Below, one piece after another: positions 1 to 8,432 of a stretch of 57,629 nt of DNA (positions within the stretch are counted from its first letter, which is position 1; every line of letters begins with the position of its first letter). The DNA is from CALBPI01 sp038529355. Its GTDB lineage: Bacteria; Pseudomonadota; Gammaproteobacteria; Steroidobacterales; Woeseiaceae. The notes beneath the pieces are model-generated. The model was not told the origin of the DNA. It worked only from the letters and a program-made list of their open reading frames with translations, and made no database searches. A program made the translations under genes and the position numbers. The stretch spans positions 1 to 57,629 of the forward strand of contig JBCBDU010000020.1 in the NCBI GenBank assembly GCA_038529355.1, read 5' to 3'.

Positions 1-381
1 CCCAGTCCGTCGGCGGCAGCGCTGGTTGCCGCGTTCATCTGGCTGTGTGCCAATCTCGATGTTGGCGGATTCATGGGGCTGGTGGCAGCGTTTGTCGTCA
101 CAGCGACGGCCGGTGCATTGATGGTCAGCAATTTTCGTTACTACAGTTTCAAAGGCATATCGCTGGGTCGGCGTGTGTCGTTTGCCTACTTGCTGCTGGT
201 GCCACTGATCATTGCGTTGATCTCCATCCACCCGCCGCTGGTGCTGTTCCTGCTGTTTCTCGGGTATGCCGCATCCGGCCCAGTGATGTGGTTAATGGCC
301 AGTGAGCCGGATCGCGTATCGATCCTCGATGACGCCGTTGATGCCGATGACGATGACGCCGAGGGCGCTCCCCGTGACTGA
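1..381 (+). CDS. pssA: CDP-diacylglycerol--serine O-phosphatidyltransferase, C-terminal part
   Basis: This is the 3' end of a gene that begins before the window; about 126 residues are visible. The first residues (PSPSAAALVAA) match the segment following the active site in PssA proteins of the CDP-alcohol phosphatidyltransferase family, which make phosphatidylserine from CDP-diacylglycerol and serine at the inner membrane. The rest contains hydrophobic membrane segments around residues 6-19, 24-42 and 60-82 of the visible part, then an acidic tail rich in Asp. The catalytic CDP-alcohol motif lies upstream and cannot be checked. The stop overlaps the start of the next gene by 8 bases, suggesting one transcript. 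Confidence 0.8.
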   Translation, partial: PSPSAAALVAAFIWLCANLDVGGFMGLVAAFVVTATAGALMVSNFRYYSFKGISLGRRVSFAYLLLVPLIIALISIHPPLVLFLLFLGYAASGPVMWLMASEPDRVSILDDAVDADDDDAEGAPRD

Positions 382-1153
382 GCCGCTGAGCGAGTCGCAG
401 CGGCGTGCCTACTTGCGCGCGCTTGGCGTGCCGGTGTGGAGCGCTCGTCGCATGTCCGGGACCGGCAGCGATGCAGTGACTGCTGCTGATGCCGCTGTAT
501 CGCCCCAGCGCGCCCCCCAGCCGGTGCAGAGCGATGTGGCACCGGAGGCTGCACAGATTCAGTCGTCAGCGCAAGATCATGCGCTTGCAGATCACACGAC
601 GTGGGAGCTGCTGGCGCACCAGGTCAAACGGTGCACCCAATGCCGATTGCATGAGACGCGCACGCAGTCTGTGTTTGGCGTTGGTGCCCGTGATGCGCGT
701 TTGATGGTCGTTGGCGAGGCGCCTGGCGCCGAGGAAGATCGCACCGGTGAGCCGTTTGTTGGTCGCGCCGGCAAGATGCTGAACGCGATGTTGCTGGCGA
801 TCGGCTGCGAGCGCGATGCGGTGTTTATTGCCAATGTGGTCAAGTGTCGCCCACCGCAGAATCGCGATCCGCGCAACGATGAGTTGCGGCAGTGTCAGAA
901 TTATCTGCAGCAACAAATGGCATTGGTGCAGCCGGACGTGGTGTTGGCGGTCGGTCGCATCGCCGCGCAGATGCTGCTCGGAAGTGAATTGCCGTTGGGC
1001 AAGTTACGTGGTGTCGAGCACAGCGTAGGCGAGTCAGCCACGCCGCTGGTGGTCACCTATCATCCCGCCTATCTGTTGCGCACGCCGGCGCAAAAAGCGC
1101 TGGCCTGGCAAGACCTCAAACGCGTGAGAAGTTTGCTTGACGGTGCGCTGTGA
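374..1153 (+). CDS. Uracil-DNA glycosylase, family 4 (iron-sulfur type)
   Basis: It removes uracil from DNA as the first step of base excision repair. The 259-residue protein has the family motif GEAPGAEED at about residues 114-122 and the second motif HPAYLLR at 230-236. Cysteines at 87, 90, 158 and 174 fit the four ligands of the [4Fe-4S] cluster of family 4 enzymes. Residues 1-80 form a poorly conserved Ala/Gln-rich leader, common in this family. The GTG at 374 was chosen because it overlaps the end of pssA by 8 bases and follows a GAGGGC stretch; an upstream ATG at 302 would lie deep inside pssA. Its stop overlaps rimI. Confidence 0.88.
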   Translation: MTEPLSESQRRAYLRALGVPVWSARRMSGTGSDAVTAADAAVSPQRAPQPVQSDVAPEAAQIQSSAQDHALADHTTWELLAHQVKRCTQCRLHETRTQSVFGVGARDARLMVVGEAPGAEEDRTGEPFVGRAGKMLNAMLLAIGCERDAVFIANVVKCRPPQNRDPRNDELRQCQNYLQQQMALVQPDVVLAVGRIAAQMLLGSELPLGKLRGVEHSVGESATPLVVTYHPAYLLRTPAQKALAWQDLKRVRSLLDGAL

Positions 1154-1617
1154 GCGCGGTCGGGCAAAGCTTCAATTTGTCGGTGCGGCGCATGACGCAC
1201 GACGATCTGAATGCAGTTAGCCACATTGAACAAGATAGCTACGGCTTTCCGTGGAGCAGCGGAATTTTCCGCGACTGCTTGCTGGCGGGTTATCATTGCA
1301 TGGTGCTTGAGTCGCAGCGCGAGATTCGCGCCTACGGCATTTTGTCAGTCGCCGCTGGCGAGGCGCACATCTTGAACATTTGTGTGGCGACGGCATTTCG
1401 GCGCCAGGGTTATGGCGTGCAATTGCTACACAAGTTGATTGACCGTGCGCGTTTGGCGCGCGTCAAGCGAGTGTTTCTGGAGGTGCGGCCTTCAAACCTT
1501 GCTGCGGTGAATATGTATAAGGGTTTGGGTTTCAGTACTGTGGGCAGACGTGTGGACTATTACAAGGCGAAAAACGATCGACGTGAAGACGCCCTGGTGT
1601 TGGCGCTGACGCTATGA
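1150..1617 (+). CDS. rimI: Ribosomal-protein S18-alanine N-acetyltransferase
   Basis: RimI is a GNAT-fold enzyme that acetylates the N-terminal alanine of ribosomal protein S18 using acetyl-CoA. The 155-residue product has the acetyl-CoA binding signature RRQGYG at residues 84-89, a glutamate at 111 within LEVRPSN, and Tyr123 in NMYKGLGF; the last two correspond to the general base and acid of the family. The GTG start overlaps the glycosylase stop (GTGA) and the stop overlaps prfC, so translation is probably coupled. Its substrate gene rpsR is also in this window, at 44664. Confidence 0.9.
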   Translation: MSAVGQSFNLSVRRMTHDDLNAVSHIEQDSYGFPWSSGIFRDCLLAGYHCMVLESQREIRAYGILSVAAGEAHILNICVATAFRRQGYGVQLLHKLIDRARLARVKRVFLEVRPSNLAAVNMYKGLGFSTVGRRVDYYKAKNDRREDALVLALTL

Positions 1618-3203
1618 GCACAGACAATCTGTTGCTTGGCGAGGTGCGTCGCCGGCGCACGTTCGCCATCATTTCACACCCTGACGCCGGCAAGACAACA
1701 CTGACTGAAAAGCTATTGCTGTTTGGCGGTGCCATTCAGCTTGCCGGCACCGTCAAGGGTCGCAAAGCGACCCGTCATGCGACGTCCGACTGGATGAAAC
1801 TCGAGCAAGAGCGCGGCATCTCGGTGACCTCATCGGTCATGCAGTTTCCGTTTGACGGCCATGTTGTGAATTTGCTTGACACGCCGGGCCATGAAGACTT
1901 CTCCGAAGATACCTACCGCACGTTGACTGCCGTTGATTCGGCGATGATGGTGATCGATTGCGCCAAAGGCGTCGAGCAGCGCACGATCAAACTGATGGAA
2001 GTGTGTCGTCTGCGCGATACGCCGATTGTGACCTTCATCAACAAACTCGATCGCGAAGGGCGTGAGCCGATCGAATTGCTCGACGAAATTGAATCGGTGC
2101 TCGGCATTACCTGCACTCCAATGACCTGGCCGATCGGTATGGGTCGTGAATTGGTCGGTGTTTATCACATTCCCGAGGATCGCATCTATCGCTATGTGCC
2201 GGATGAAAAGCACCGCAAAGGTGGCACTGTTGTCATTGACGGCTTGCAGTCAACCGACGCTCGCGAGCTGCTCGGCGATCGCTGGCAGGATTACGCGGAC
2301 GAGATCGAACTGATTCAGGGTGGCTATCCGGAGTTCGATCGCGAGGCGTATCTTGCCGCGACGCAGACACCGGTCTACTTTGGCTCGGCGATCAGCAACT
2401 TCGGTGTGCGTGAGTTGCTCGAAGGTTTCGTCGCCAACGCGCCGGTGCCGCAGCCGCGTGAGGCCGAAGAGCGCGTCGTGCAGCCCGACGAGCAGGATCT
2501 GACCGGATTCGTGTTCAAGATTCAAGCGAACATGGATCCTGGTCATCGTGATCGTATCGCGTTCATGCGCGTGTGCTCCGGACGTTTCAGCCCCGGCATG
2601 AAGTTGAAAAGCATGCGGCTTGGCAAGGAGATCAAGGTTGCCGAGGCGATCACGTTCATGGCGGCCGATCGGCAACACACGAGCGAAGCCGTCGCCGGCG
2701 ACATTATCGGTGTGCACAACCATGGCACGATCAACATCGGCGACAGTTTTTCGCAGGGTCAGGATGTCAACTTCACCGGGATACCGAGCTTTGCGCCGGA
2801 GATTTTCCGGCGTGCGATGCTGCGTGACCCGTTGCGTTTGAAGGCGCTGCAAAAAGGACTGGCACAGTTGTGTGAGGAGGGCGCAACGCAGTTGTTCAAA
2901 CCGCTACGCAACAACGACCTCATTCTGGGCGCAGTCGGTATCCTGCAGTTTGATGTCGTCGCGCACCGGCTGCGTGAAGAGTATGGCGTTGAGTGTCAGT
3001 TCGAATCCGTGAACGTCTATAGCGCGCGCTGGGTGCATTGCGACGATGCAAAAATGCTCGATGAGTTTCGTCGCAAGGCGCATGACAATCTGGCTGTCGA
3101 TCACAGTGATGCGCTGGTGTACGTTGCGCCAACACGGGTCAATCTGCAACTGACCGAGGAGCGCTGGCCGGATATCAGCTTTCGGGCGACGCGCGAGCTG
3201 TGA
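1614..3203 (+). CDS. prfC: Peptide chain release factor 3
   Basis: RF3 is a translational GTPase that recycles RF1 and RF2 from the ribosome after peptide release. The 529-residue length is normal. The P-loop SHPDAGKT is at residues 21-28, followed by the G3 motif DTPGHEDF and the G4 motif NKLD. The elongation-factor-like second domain and the RF3-specific C-terminal domain follow. The start overlaps the rimI stop in an ATGA junction and the stop overlaps the next gene in GTGA. Motifs are intact and nothing is unusual. Confidence 0.96.
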   Translation: MSTDNLLLGEVRRRRTFAIISHPDAGKTTLTEKLLLFGGAIQLAGTVKGRKATRHATSDWMKLEQERGISVTSSVMQFPFDGHVVNLLDTPGHEDFSEDTYRTLTAVDSAMMVIDCAKGVEQRTIKLMEVCRLRDTPIVTFINKLDREGREPIELLDEIESVLGITCTPMTWPIGMGRELVGVYHIPEDRIYRYVPDEKHRKGGTVVIDGLQSTDARELLGDRWQDYADEIELIQGGYPEFDREAYLAATQTPVYFGSAISNFGVRELLEGFVANAPVPQPREAEERVVQPDEQDLTGFVFKIQANMDPGHRDRIAFMRVCSGRFSPGMKLKSMRLGKEIKVAEAITFMAADRQHTSEAVAGDIIGVHNHGTINIGDSFSQGQDVNFTGIPSFAPEIFRRAMLRDPLRLKALQKGLAQLCEEGATQLFKPLRNNDLILGAVGILQFDVVAHRLREEYGVECQFESVNVYSARWVHCDDAKMLDEFRRKAHDNLAVDHSDALVYVAPTRVNLQLTEERWPDISFRATREL

Positions 3204-4462
3204 GCAAGCTGACGCACCGTCCGGTGATCGGCTGGGCGCTGTACGACATCGCCAACTCAGCGTTCGCGCTGTGCGTCGTCACAACGTTCTACCCGATTTT
3301 CTTTCGCAGCGCCTGGAGCAGTGGTGCAAGCCCTGCCGATATCACTTCTCGTTTGTCGTTCGGCGTCGCCGCATCCAGCCTCGTCGTTGCGTTCATTGCA
3401 CCGGTGCTTGGGGCGATTGCGGATGCAGGTGGCACGCGCAAAAAATTCCTGATTGGTTTTACCGTGCTCGCGGCCGCTTCCACGCTCGGATTGTATTTCG
3501 TTGCCGCGGGGCAGTGGTCCGTCGCGCTCAGTTTGTATGCGATGGCGCTGATCGGTTTTTATAGCGCCAATACTTTTTACGACTCACTGCTCGTCAATGT
3601 CACCGAAGCGTCACAGTTCGAGCGCGTGTCAGCGTTGGGTTACGGCGTTGGTTATCTGGGCAGCGCGTTGCTGTTGGCCTTCAACATCTGGATGGTCAGC
3701 AATCCGCTGCAGTTCGGTTTTGCCGATACGTCTGCTGCAGTACGCATGGCGTTTGCCATTGTTGCGCTTTGGTGGCTGGTGTTCAGCGTGCCACTGATGT
3801 TGTTCGTTGAAGAGGAGCGCGCACCGCGGCAGCAGTGGAGAGCTGCTGTGCGACAAGCCTATGCCAGCCTGTGGTCAACGTTCCGCGACATCCGGCGCTA
3901 CCGCAACGTTGCGGTGTTCTTGCTCGCCTACTGGTTGTATATCGATGGCGTGCATACGCTGATTCTGATGGCGACCGACTTTGGCGCAAGGCTCAACTTT
4001 GCATCCAATGATCTGGTGCTGGCGATTCTGATCACCAACTTCGTCGGCGCGCCGGCGACGATTGCATTCGGTTATCTGGGCAAGCGTATTGGCGCGCAGC
4101 GAGCGATTTACATCGGCATAAGTGTCTACATTGGCATTTCGCTGTGGGGCCTGATGCTGCGTGAGGTGTGGCAGTTTTACGCGATGGCGATTGGCATCGG
4201 CTTCGTGCAAGGCGGCGTACAAAGCATGAGTCGTGCGCTATACGCTCGCCTGGTGCCGGCCGAAAAGGCTTCAGAATTTTTCGGCTTCTACAGCATGCTC
4301 GGGAAATTCGCAGCGATTCTCGGGCCGTTCATGATTGGTGTTTTGGCGCAGTACAGCGATGATCCGCGCGTCAATATTTTTGCACTGCTGCCACTGTTCA
4401 TCGGCGGTTTGATCGTGCTGTCCCGCGTGCGTGTGCCCGCTGGCGAGCGCGGCGGGACCTGA
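3200..4462 (+). CDS. MFS transporter, UMF1 / Atg22-like family
   Basis: The 420-residue protein has about twelve hydrophobic segments. Its opening (GWALYDIANSAFA) is typical of the UMF1 group of the major facilitator superfamily, related to the yeast vacuolar effluxer Atg22. A conserved loop with DAGGTRKK lies between helices 2 and 3. The substrate is unknown; amino acid or small-metabolite export is only an inference from Atg22. It starts at a GTG overlapping prfC. Its last 65 bases overlap, tail to tail, the end of the transglutaminase gene on the other strand. Confidence 0.85.
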   Translation: MSKLTHRPVIGWALYDIANSAFALCVVTTFYPIFFRSAWSSGASPADITSRLSFGVAASSLVVAFIAPVLGAIADAGGTRKKFLIGFTVLAAASTLGLYFVAAGQWSVALSLYAMALIGFYSANTFYDSLLVNVTEASQFERVSALGYGVGYLGSALLLAFNIWMVSNPLQFGFADTSAAVRMAFAIVALWWLVFSVPLMLFVEEERAPRQQWRAAVRQAYASLWSTFRDIRRYRNVAVFLLAYWLYIDGVHTLILMATDFGARLNFASNDLVLAILITNFVGAPATIAFGYLGKRIGAQRAIYIGISVYIGISLWGLMLREVWQFYAMAIGIGFVQGGVQSMSRALYARLVPAEKASEFFGFYSMLGKFAAILGPFMIGVLAQYSDDPRVNIFALLPLFIGGLIVLSRVRVPAGERGGT

Positions 4463-6416
4463 AGCGCCAGCGCACTTTGCGCAATATGCCGGCTACACGT
4501 CGGCGGCGGTGATGCTGACCGGCGTAGCGCCAATACAGGTAGTCGTGGGTGATCTGGCGGATGCGATGCGCATCATCGGGGAACGCGGCGCTGGCGCGCT
4601 CGGCATAGTGCAGCGGTGTTTCACCCGTTGTAGCGGGCAGGCCAAGCCGGCGTTGCAGTTGCCGGTATAGCCGCTGCGCGGCGTCGCCACGCGGCGGCAG
4701 GTTGCGATACCACAGCCATACCGAAAAACTGGTCATCAGGCACACCAATGCAATCGCCAGTAGCGCCGTAAGATCGCGCCAGTCAGGGTCATCGAGGCCT
4801 AGCCACTGCATGAAGTCGCTTTGCGATTCGCTACCAAAGCCGAGTACCCACTCATCCCAGCGCGCATTGGCCATGTCCCAGGTCAGTTTGAGTCGCTCGA
4901 CCAGTGGCAGTGCAAACGTTGCCGAGCCGCGCTCGCCAAACTGTCGCAATGCCGAATCCAGGTTCTTTTCAATCCGCTCCGGCGCGACCGCAGCTGTGGG
5001 GTCAACGCGCACCCAACCACGTTCGGGCAGCCAGATTTCGGTCCACGCGTGCGCATCAGATTGACGCACAGTCCAGAAATCGCCCAGCGGATTCTGTGTG
5101 CCCCCCTGATAGCCGGCAATCACACGCGTCGGGATGCCGGCCGCGCGCATCAGAAACGCGAACGCGGATGCGTAGTGCTCGCAGAACCCGGATCGCGTGC
5201 TAAACAGAAAGTCGTCGACGGAGTTGCGTCCTAACGGTGGTGGCGACAGTGTGTAGAAGAATTGCTGTTGATTGAACATGCGCAGCAGCTCGTCGGCCAT
5301 GGCTTGCGCTGAGCCTGTGCGCTGCAGCAGTTGCCTGGCAAACTCGCGCGCTTGTTCGTTGCCTTGCGGCGGCAGTGTCGTGTAGTGCGTTCGCGAATTG
5401 CGAGACAGTTCGCGACCGACAACGTATTGCAGCGCCGAGGTCACTTCATATTCAAATAGCTCGTCGACGGGTTGGCGGCGTTGCAGTGTTTGCTGGGGGG
5501 AAGGATAGATGCCTACTGAGCCTTCGTCACTCCATGCGACTGGCATATCTAGTGCGTACAACCAGCGCCGTTGGGTCGGCTCCGCGGTAATTTTGTACGT
5601 GACGATCTCGCCGCGTCTTGAAATCGGGTTGGCAGGATTTCTGTTAAAACTCGGTTTGTTGGCAGACCAGCTACGCCCGTCGAAGTGCTCCATGACGATA
5701 GCGCGCCAATACAACTGTCGCTGGCTCGGCGGTAAACCCTGGAAGCGCACACGAAATGCCACGGCTTGCGATTCACTGAGTTGTGAAATGTCACCGGGAC
5801 TCATCGTGCTGCTCAGACCGGTGTTGGCGGAGTTTGCCTTGTTTGGAATCGCCCAGAACGGTCCGGGTACGCGCGGAAACAGAATCCACATGGCAAGAAA
5901 CAACGGTGTCGCGAACATCAGTGTCTTGCGCGCTTGCGCAACGTACCAGCGCTGCGTCAGATGGCTGCCCTGACGCGAGACCGCCATCCACGCGGCCATG
6001 GTTAATCCGTAGCTGCACACCAGATAGACCAGCGACCATAGATGCTGCTCGGTCAGGAACGTCGCCAGAATCAGGAACAGGCAGATAAAGAGAATGACGA
6101 ACAGGTCGCGTTTACTGCGCGTCTCCAACAGTTTCAGTGCGGCCATCACGCACAGTAGCGTGCTACCTGGGCCGACCCCGTTGATGCTGCCATAGGTTTG
6201 CAGGATCGCTAAAAAACACACCAGCCCGATCGGCGTGCGTATCCAAGCAGGTGTGAGCGGCGTACGCCTGACTTCACCTAACCAGCGCACGAGCGCGCAG
6301 CCCAGCATCAACACGGTCACCCAAAACGGTTTGGTCGCAATTTGCGGCGCGTAGGCGAACAGCATGGCACTGATCGTCCAGCCTAGTGTAATGCGCAGGC
6401 TGCCGTCGCTACGCAT
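4398..6416 (-). CDS. tgpA: TgpA-like membrane transglutaminase (DUF3488 / transglutaminase core / DUF4129)
   Basis: The 672-residue protein begins with five to six membrane helices (DUF3488 region, about residues 1-160). A periplasmic transglutaminase-like domain follows, then one more helix and a cytoplasmic DUF4129-like tail. A Cys-His-Asp triad is visible: Cys412 in SGFCEHYASA, His456 in DAHAWTEIW and Asp472 in VRVDPTAAV. TgpA of Pseudomonas aeruginosa is the reference; its substrate is unsettled. The ATG at 6416 was chosen because it overlaps the DUF58 gene by 8 bases. The last 21 residues are Arg-rich and lie inside the MFS gene, so the C-terminus may be an extension. Confidence 0.87.
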   Translation of the reverse strand: MRSDGSLRITLGWTISAMLFAYAPQIATKPFWVTVLMLGCALVRWLGEVRRTPLTPAWIRTPIGLVCFLAILQTYGSINGVGPGSTLLCVMAALKLLETRSKRDLFVILFICLFLILATFLTEQHLWSLVYLVCSYGLTMAAWMAVSRQGSHLTQRWYVAQARKTLMFATPLFLAMWILFPRVPGPFWAIPNKANSANTGLSSTMSPGDISQLSESQAVAFRVRFQGLPPSQRQLYWRAIVMEHFDGRSWSANKPSFNRNPANPISRRGEIVTYKITAEPTQRRWLYALDMPVAWSDEGSVGIYPSPQQTLQRRQPVDELFEYEVTSALQYVVGRELSRNSRTHYTTLPPQGNEQAREFARQLLQRTGSAQAMADELLRMFNQQQFFYTLSPPPLGRNSVDDFLFSTRSGFCEHYASAFAFLMRAAGIPTRVIAGYQGGTQNPLGDFWTVRQSDAHAWTEIWLPERGWVRVDPTAAVAPERIEKNLDSALRQFGERGSATFALPLVERLKLTWDMANARWDEWVLGFGSESQSDFMQWLGLDDPDWRDLTALLAIALVCLMTSFSVWLWYRNLPPRGDAAQRLYRQLQRRLGLPATTGETPLHYAERASAAFPDDAHRIRQITHDYLYWRYAGQHHRRRRVAGILRKVRWRFRSRRARQRAHARGTARSNRR

Positions 6417-7407
6417 GTGTGTGCTCCAGAGACTGCGCCAAGGCCAGGGCGTCCAGGCAACGGTTGCGGTGTGCAAGTCCATGCGCAGGCGGGATCTCAA
6501 CGCCGGGCAAGCGCAAGCCGTAGTGGTCGCCATCATTCTCTGCATCGAGCACCCAGCGCGTCATGATTGCCAACGCCTGTTCAATCTCCAGATTGGCAAG
6601 ACTGCTTGCATCAATCCAGCAGCGCGATGCGTTGCTGCCTTCGAACTGCCGCGACATCATGTCATCGGTGCGCGCGTAGGCTTTCCACGCGATCAGTCGT
6701 GGCGAGTCGCCCGGCTGATAGTCGCGCAAGCCGGCGAACGTCTCGTCACCGCCACGCCCTTGCTCACCTTGTTCCTCGCTTGGCGCCGCGAGGCGTGATG
6801 GCGGATTGTCGGCCGGCTTCGGCCACACCAGCACTTGCGTGTCGACGTGCAGCCACGTCCAGGTGTTCAGCAACGTGAGCGGAAAACCGGTTTGCAAGCG
6901 AATTCTGTCAATCTGCACATAGCCGCGTTGGTGCGTCGGCAGCTCAACGGGCAGGGTGGCTGTTTGCATGGACGCCAGATCAATCGCTGCGCTCTTGTGC
7001 GCACCTATTTTTGCGGTGATATCAAACTTGGCACTCGACGAGGGGTTGTGCAGAGTCAGATTCACCGTTGTGCTGTCTCCGGCGAACACCGGTAGTGCGT
7101 CGATTGCCGTGATACTCAGACTGGCAAGGTTCTGGTGGCATCGGTGCATGCTCACCAAGCCCGTAGCAGCAAGCAAAAACGTCAGCGCAAAGCCCATTGA
7201 GTTGTTGTAGTTCATGGAACCTAACAGCATTGCGAAGCTGACAAATGCAAATGTGACGCCGACGGGGGTGGGCAGTATGTACAGGCGCCGCGAGCGCAGC
7301 GTTACCGGCAATTCATCGTCGCCCTGACGCTTTTTGACCCACAGCGACAGCCTGCGCTTGAGCGGTTGCAGTAGCGCGTTACGGGATCGCGACAGCGTCG
7401 AGGACAT
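6409..7407 (-). CDS. DUF58 domain protein of a MoxR operon
   Basis: The 332-residue protein has two N-terminal membrane helices (about residues 35-80) and then a soluble region with the DUF58 signature, including the stretch FAGLRDYQPGDSPRLIAWKA. DUF58 proteins have a von Willebrand A-like fold and act with MoxR AAA ATPases; the exact function is not established. The ATG at 7407 has GGGAG ten bases upstream and overlaps the MoxR gene by 29 bases. A more upstream start would lie deeper in MoxR. The downstream transglutaminase overlaps its end, so the three genes form one unit. Confidence 0.85.
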   Translation of the reverse strand: MSSTLSRSRNALLQPLKRRLSLWVKKRQGDDELPVTLRSRRLYILPTPVGVTFAFVSFAMLLGSMNYNNSMGFALTFLLAATGLVSMHRCHQNLASLSITAIDALPVFAGDSTTVNLTLHNPSSSAKFDITAKIGAHKSAAIDLASMQTATLPVELPTHQRGYVQIDRIRLQTGFPLTLLNTWTWLHVDTQVLVWPKPADNPPSRLAAPSEEQGEQGRGGDETFAGLRDYQPGDSPRLIAWKAYARTDDMMSRQFEGSNASRCWIDASSLANLEIEQALAIMTRWVLDAENDGDHYGLRLPGVEIPPAHGLAHRNRCLDALALAQSLEHTHA

Positions 7408-8344
7408 CTTGCGCCCGCTCCCAGGCGTTAGCGTGGTCGGTGCGCGCGGTCGACTGCAGACGATGCCCGGCGACTGCTGCAAACACAGCTTGCAAGTCAT
7501 CCGGGAACACGTTGTCACGGCCTTTCAGGAACGCGAATGCGCGCGCTGCGGTCGCCAGTGCGATTGCAGCGCGTGGCGATAGTCCGGTCACGAAGGCGGG
7601 TGATTGGCGCGTGTGATCGATGAGCGCCTGCAAATAATCCAGCAGCGGGTCGGCCACAGCGACGGCTTGTGCCATCCGTTGCAGCAATAAGATCATTTCC
7701 GGATTCAGTGAGGCAGAGCGTTGCGCCAGCGATTGTCCCGGTCGCAAGCCATTCAACAACGCGCGCTCCGACTTCGCGTCGGGGTAGCCAAGTGAGATCG
7801 CCATCAGAAAACGATCGAGCTGGGATTCGGGCAGTGCATAGGTGCCAATCTGATCCGCCGGGTTTTGTGTCGCAACGACGAAAAACGGGGCCGGTAGCGG
7901 ATGACGTTCGCCGTCAACGGTCACTTGCCGTTCTTGCATACCTTCAAGTAGTGCACTTTGCGCTTTCGGTGTCGCGCGATTGACTTCATCGGCGAGTAGC
8001 ATTTGCGTGAAGATCGGGCCGCGGTGGAAGGCAAAGCTTGCATCAACCTTATTGAATACGGAGACACCGGTGACATCCGACGGCAGCAGATCGCTGGTGA
8101 ACTGCACGCGCGCGAAATCCAGTCCCATGACAACCGCGAGCGCACGCGCCATCGTCGTTTTGCCGACCCCCGGCACGTCTTCAATCAGCAAGTGACCACC
8201 GGCAAGCAACGTGGCTAACGCCAGATCAACCTTGTCCGATTTGCCAAGGATGATGGTGTTCAATGTCGCAACGGCGTGCTGAAGCGCTTCGCGAGCTTCA
8301 GCCTGGGCGGCGGGCTTGAGTGTGACCGGATCACTCACAGGCAT
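7379..8344 (-). CDS. MoxR family AAA ATPase
   Basis: The 321-residue protein has a Walker A motif in the context DVPGVGKTTMA, a Walker B region ending in LLADEVNRA and the conserved sensor stretch VATQNPADQIG, all typical of MoxR ATPases. These proteins act as chaperone-like ATPases that help assemble or activate partner complexes, often with metal cofactors or VWA-domain proteins. It is the first gene of the MoxR / DUF58 / transglutaminase set. An AGGA lies just before the ATG. The 88 bases between it and valS show no clear terminator. Confidence 0.92.
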   Translation of the reverse strand: MPVSDPVTLKPAAQAEAREALQHAVATLNTIILGKSDKVDLALATLLAGGHLLIEDVPGVGKTTMARALAVVMGLDFARVQFTSDLLPSDVTGVSVFNKVDASFAFHRGPIFTQMLLADEVNRATPKAQSALLEGMQERQVTVDGERHPLPAPFFVVATQNPADQIGTYALPESQLDRFLMAISLGYPDAKSERALLNGLRPGQSLAQRSASLNPEMILLLQRMAQAVAVADPLLDYLQALIDHTRQSPAFVTGLSPRAAIALATAARAFAFLKGRDNVFPDDLQAVFAAVAGHRLQSTARTDHANAWERAQDVLDAVAIP

Positions 8345-8432
8345 ATCCTGTTCTGATGAGAAACCCGTACATCATGGCCAAATTCGCTGCGCCATGCACC
8401 TGTCACAGTCCCAGAATGTGATGCAGTGCGCG

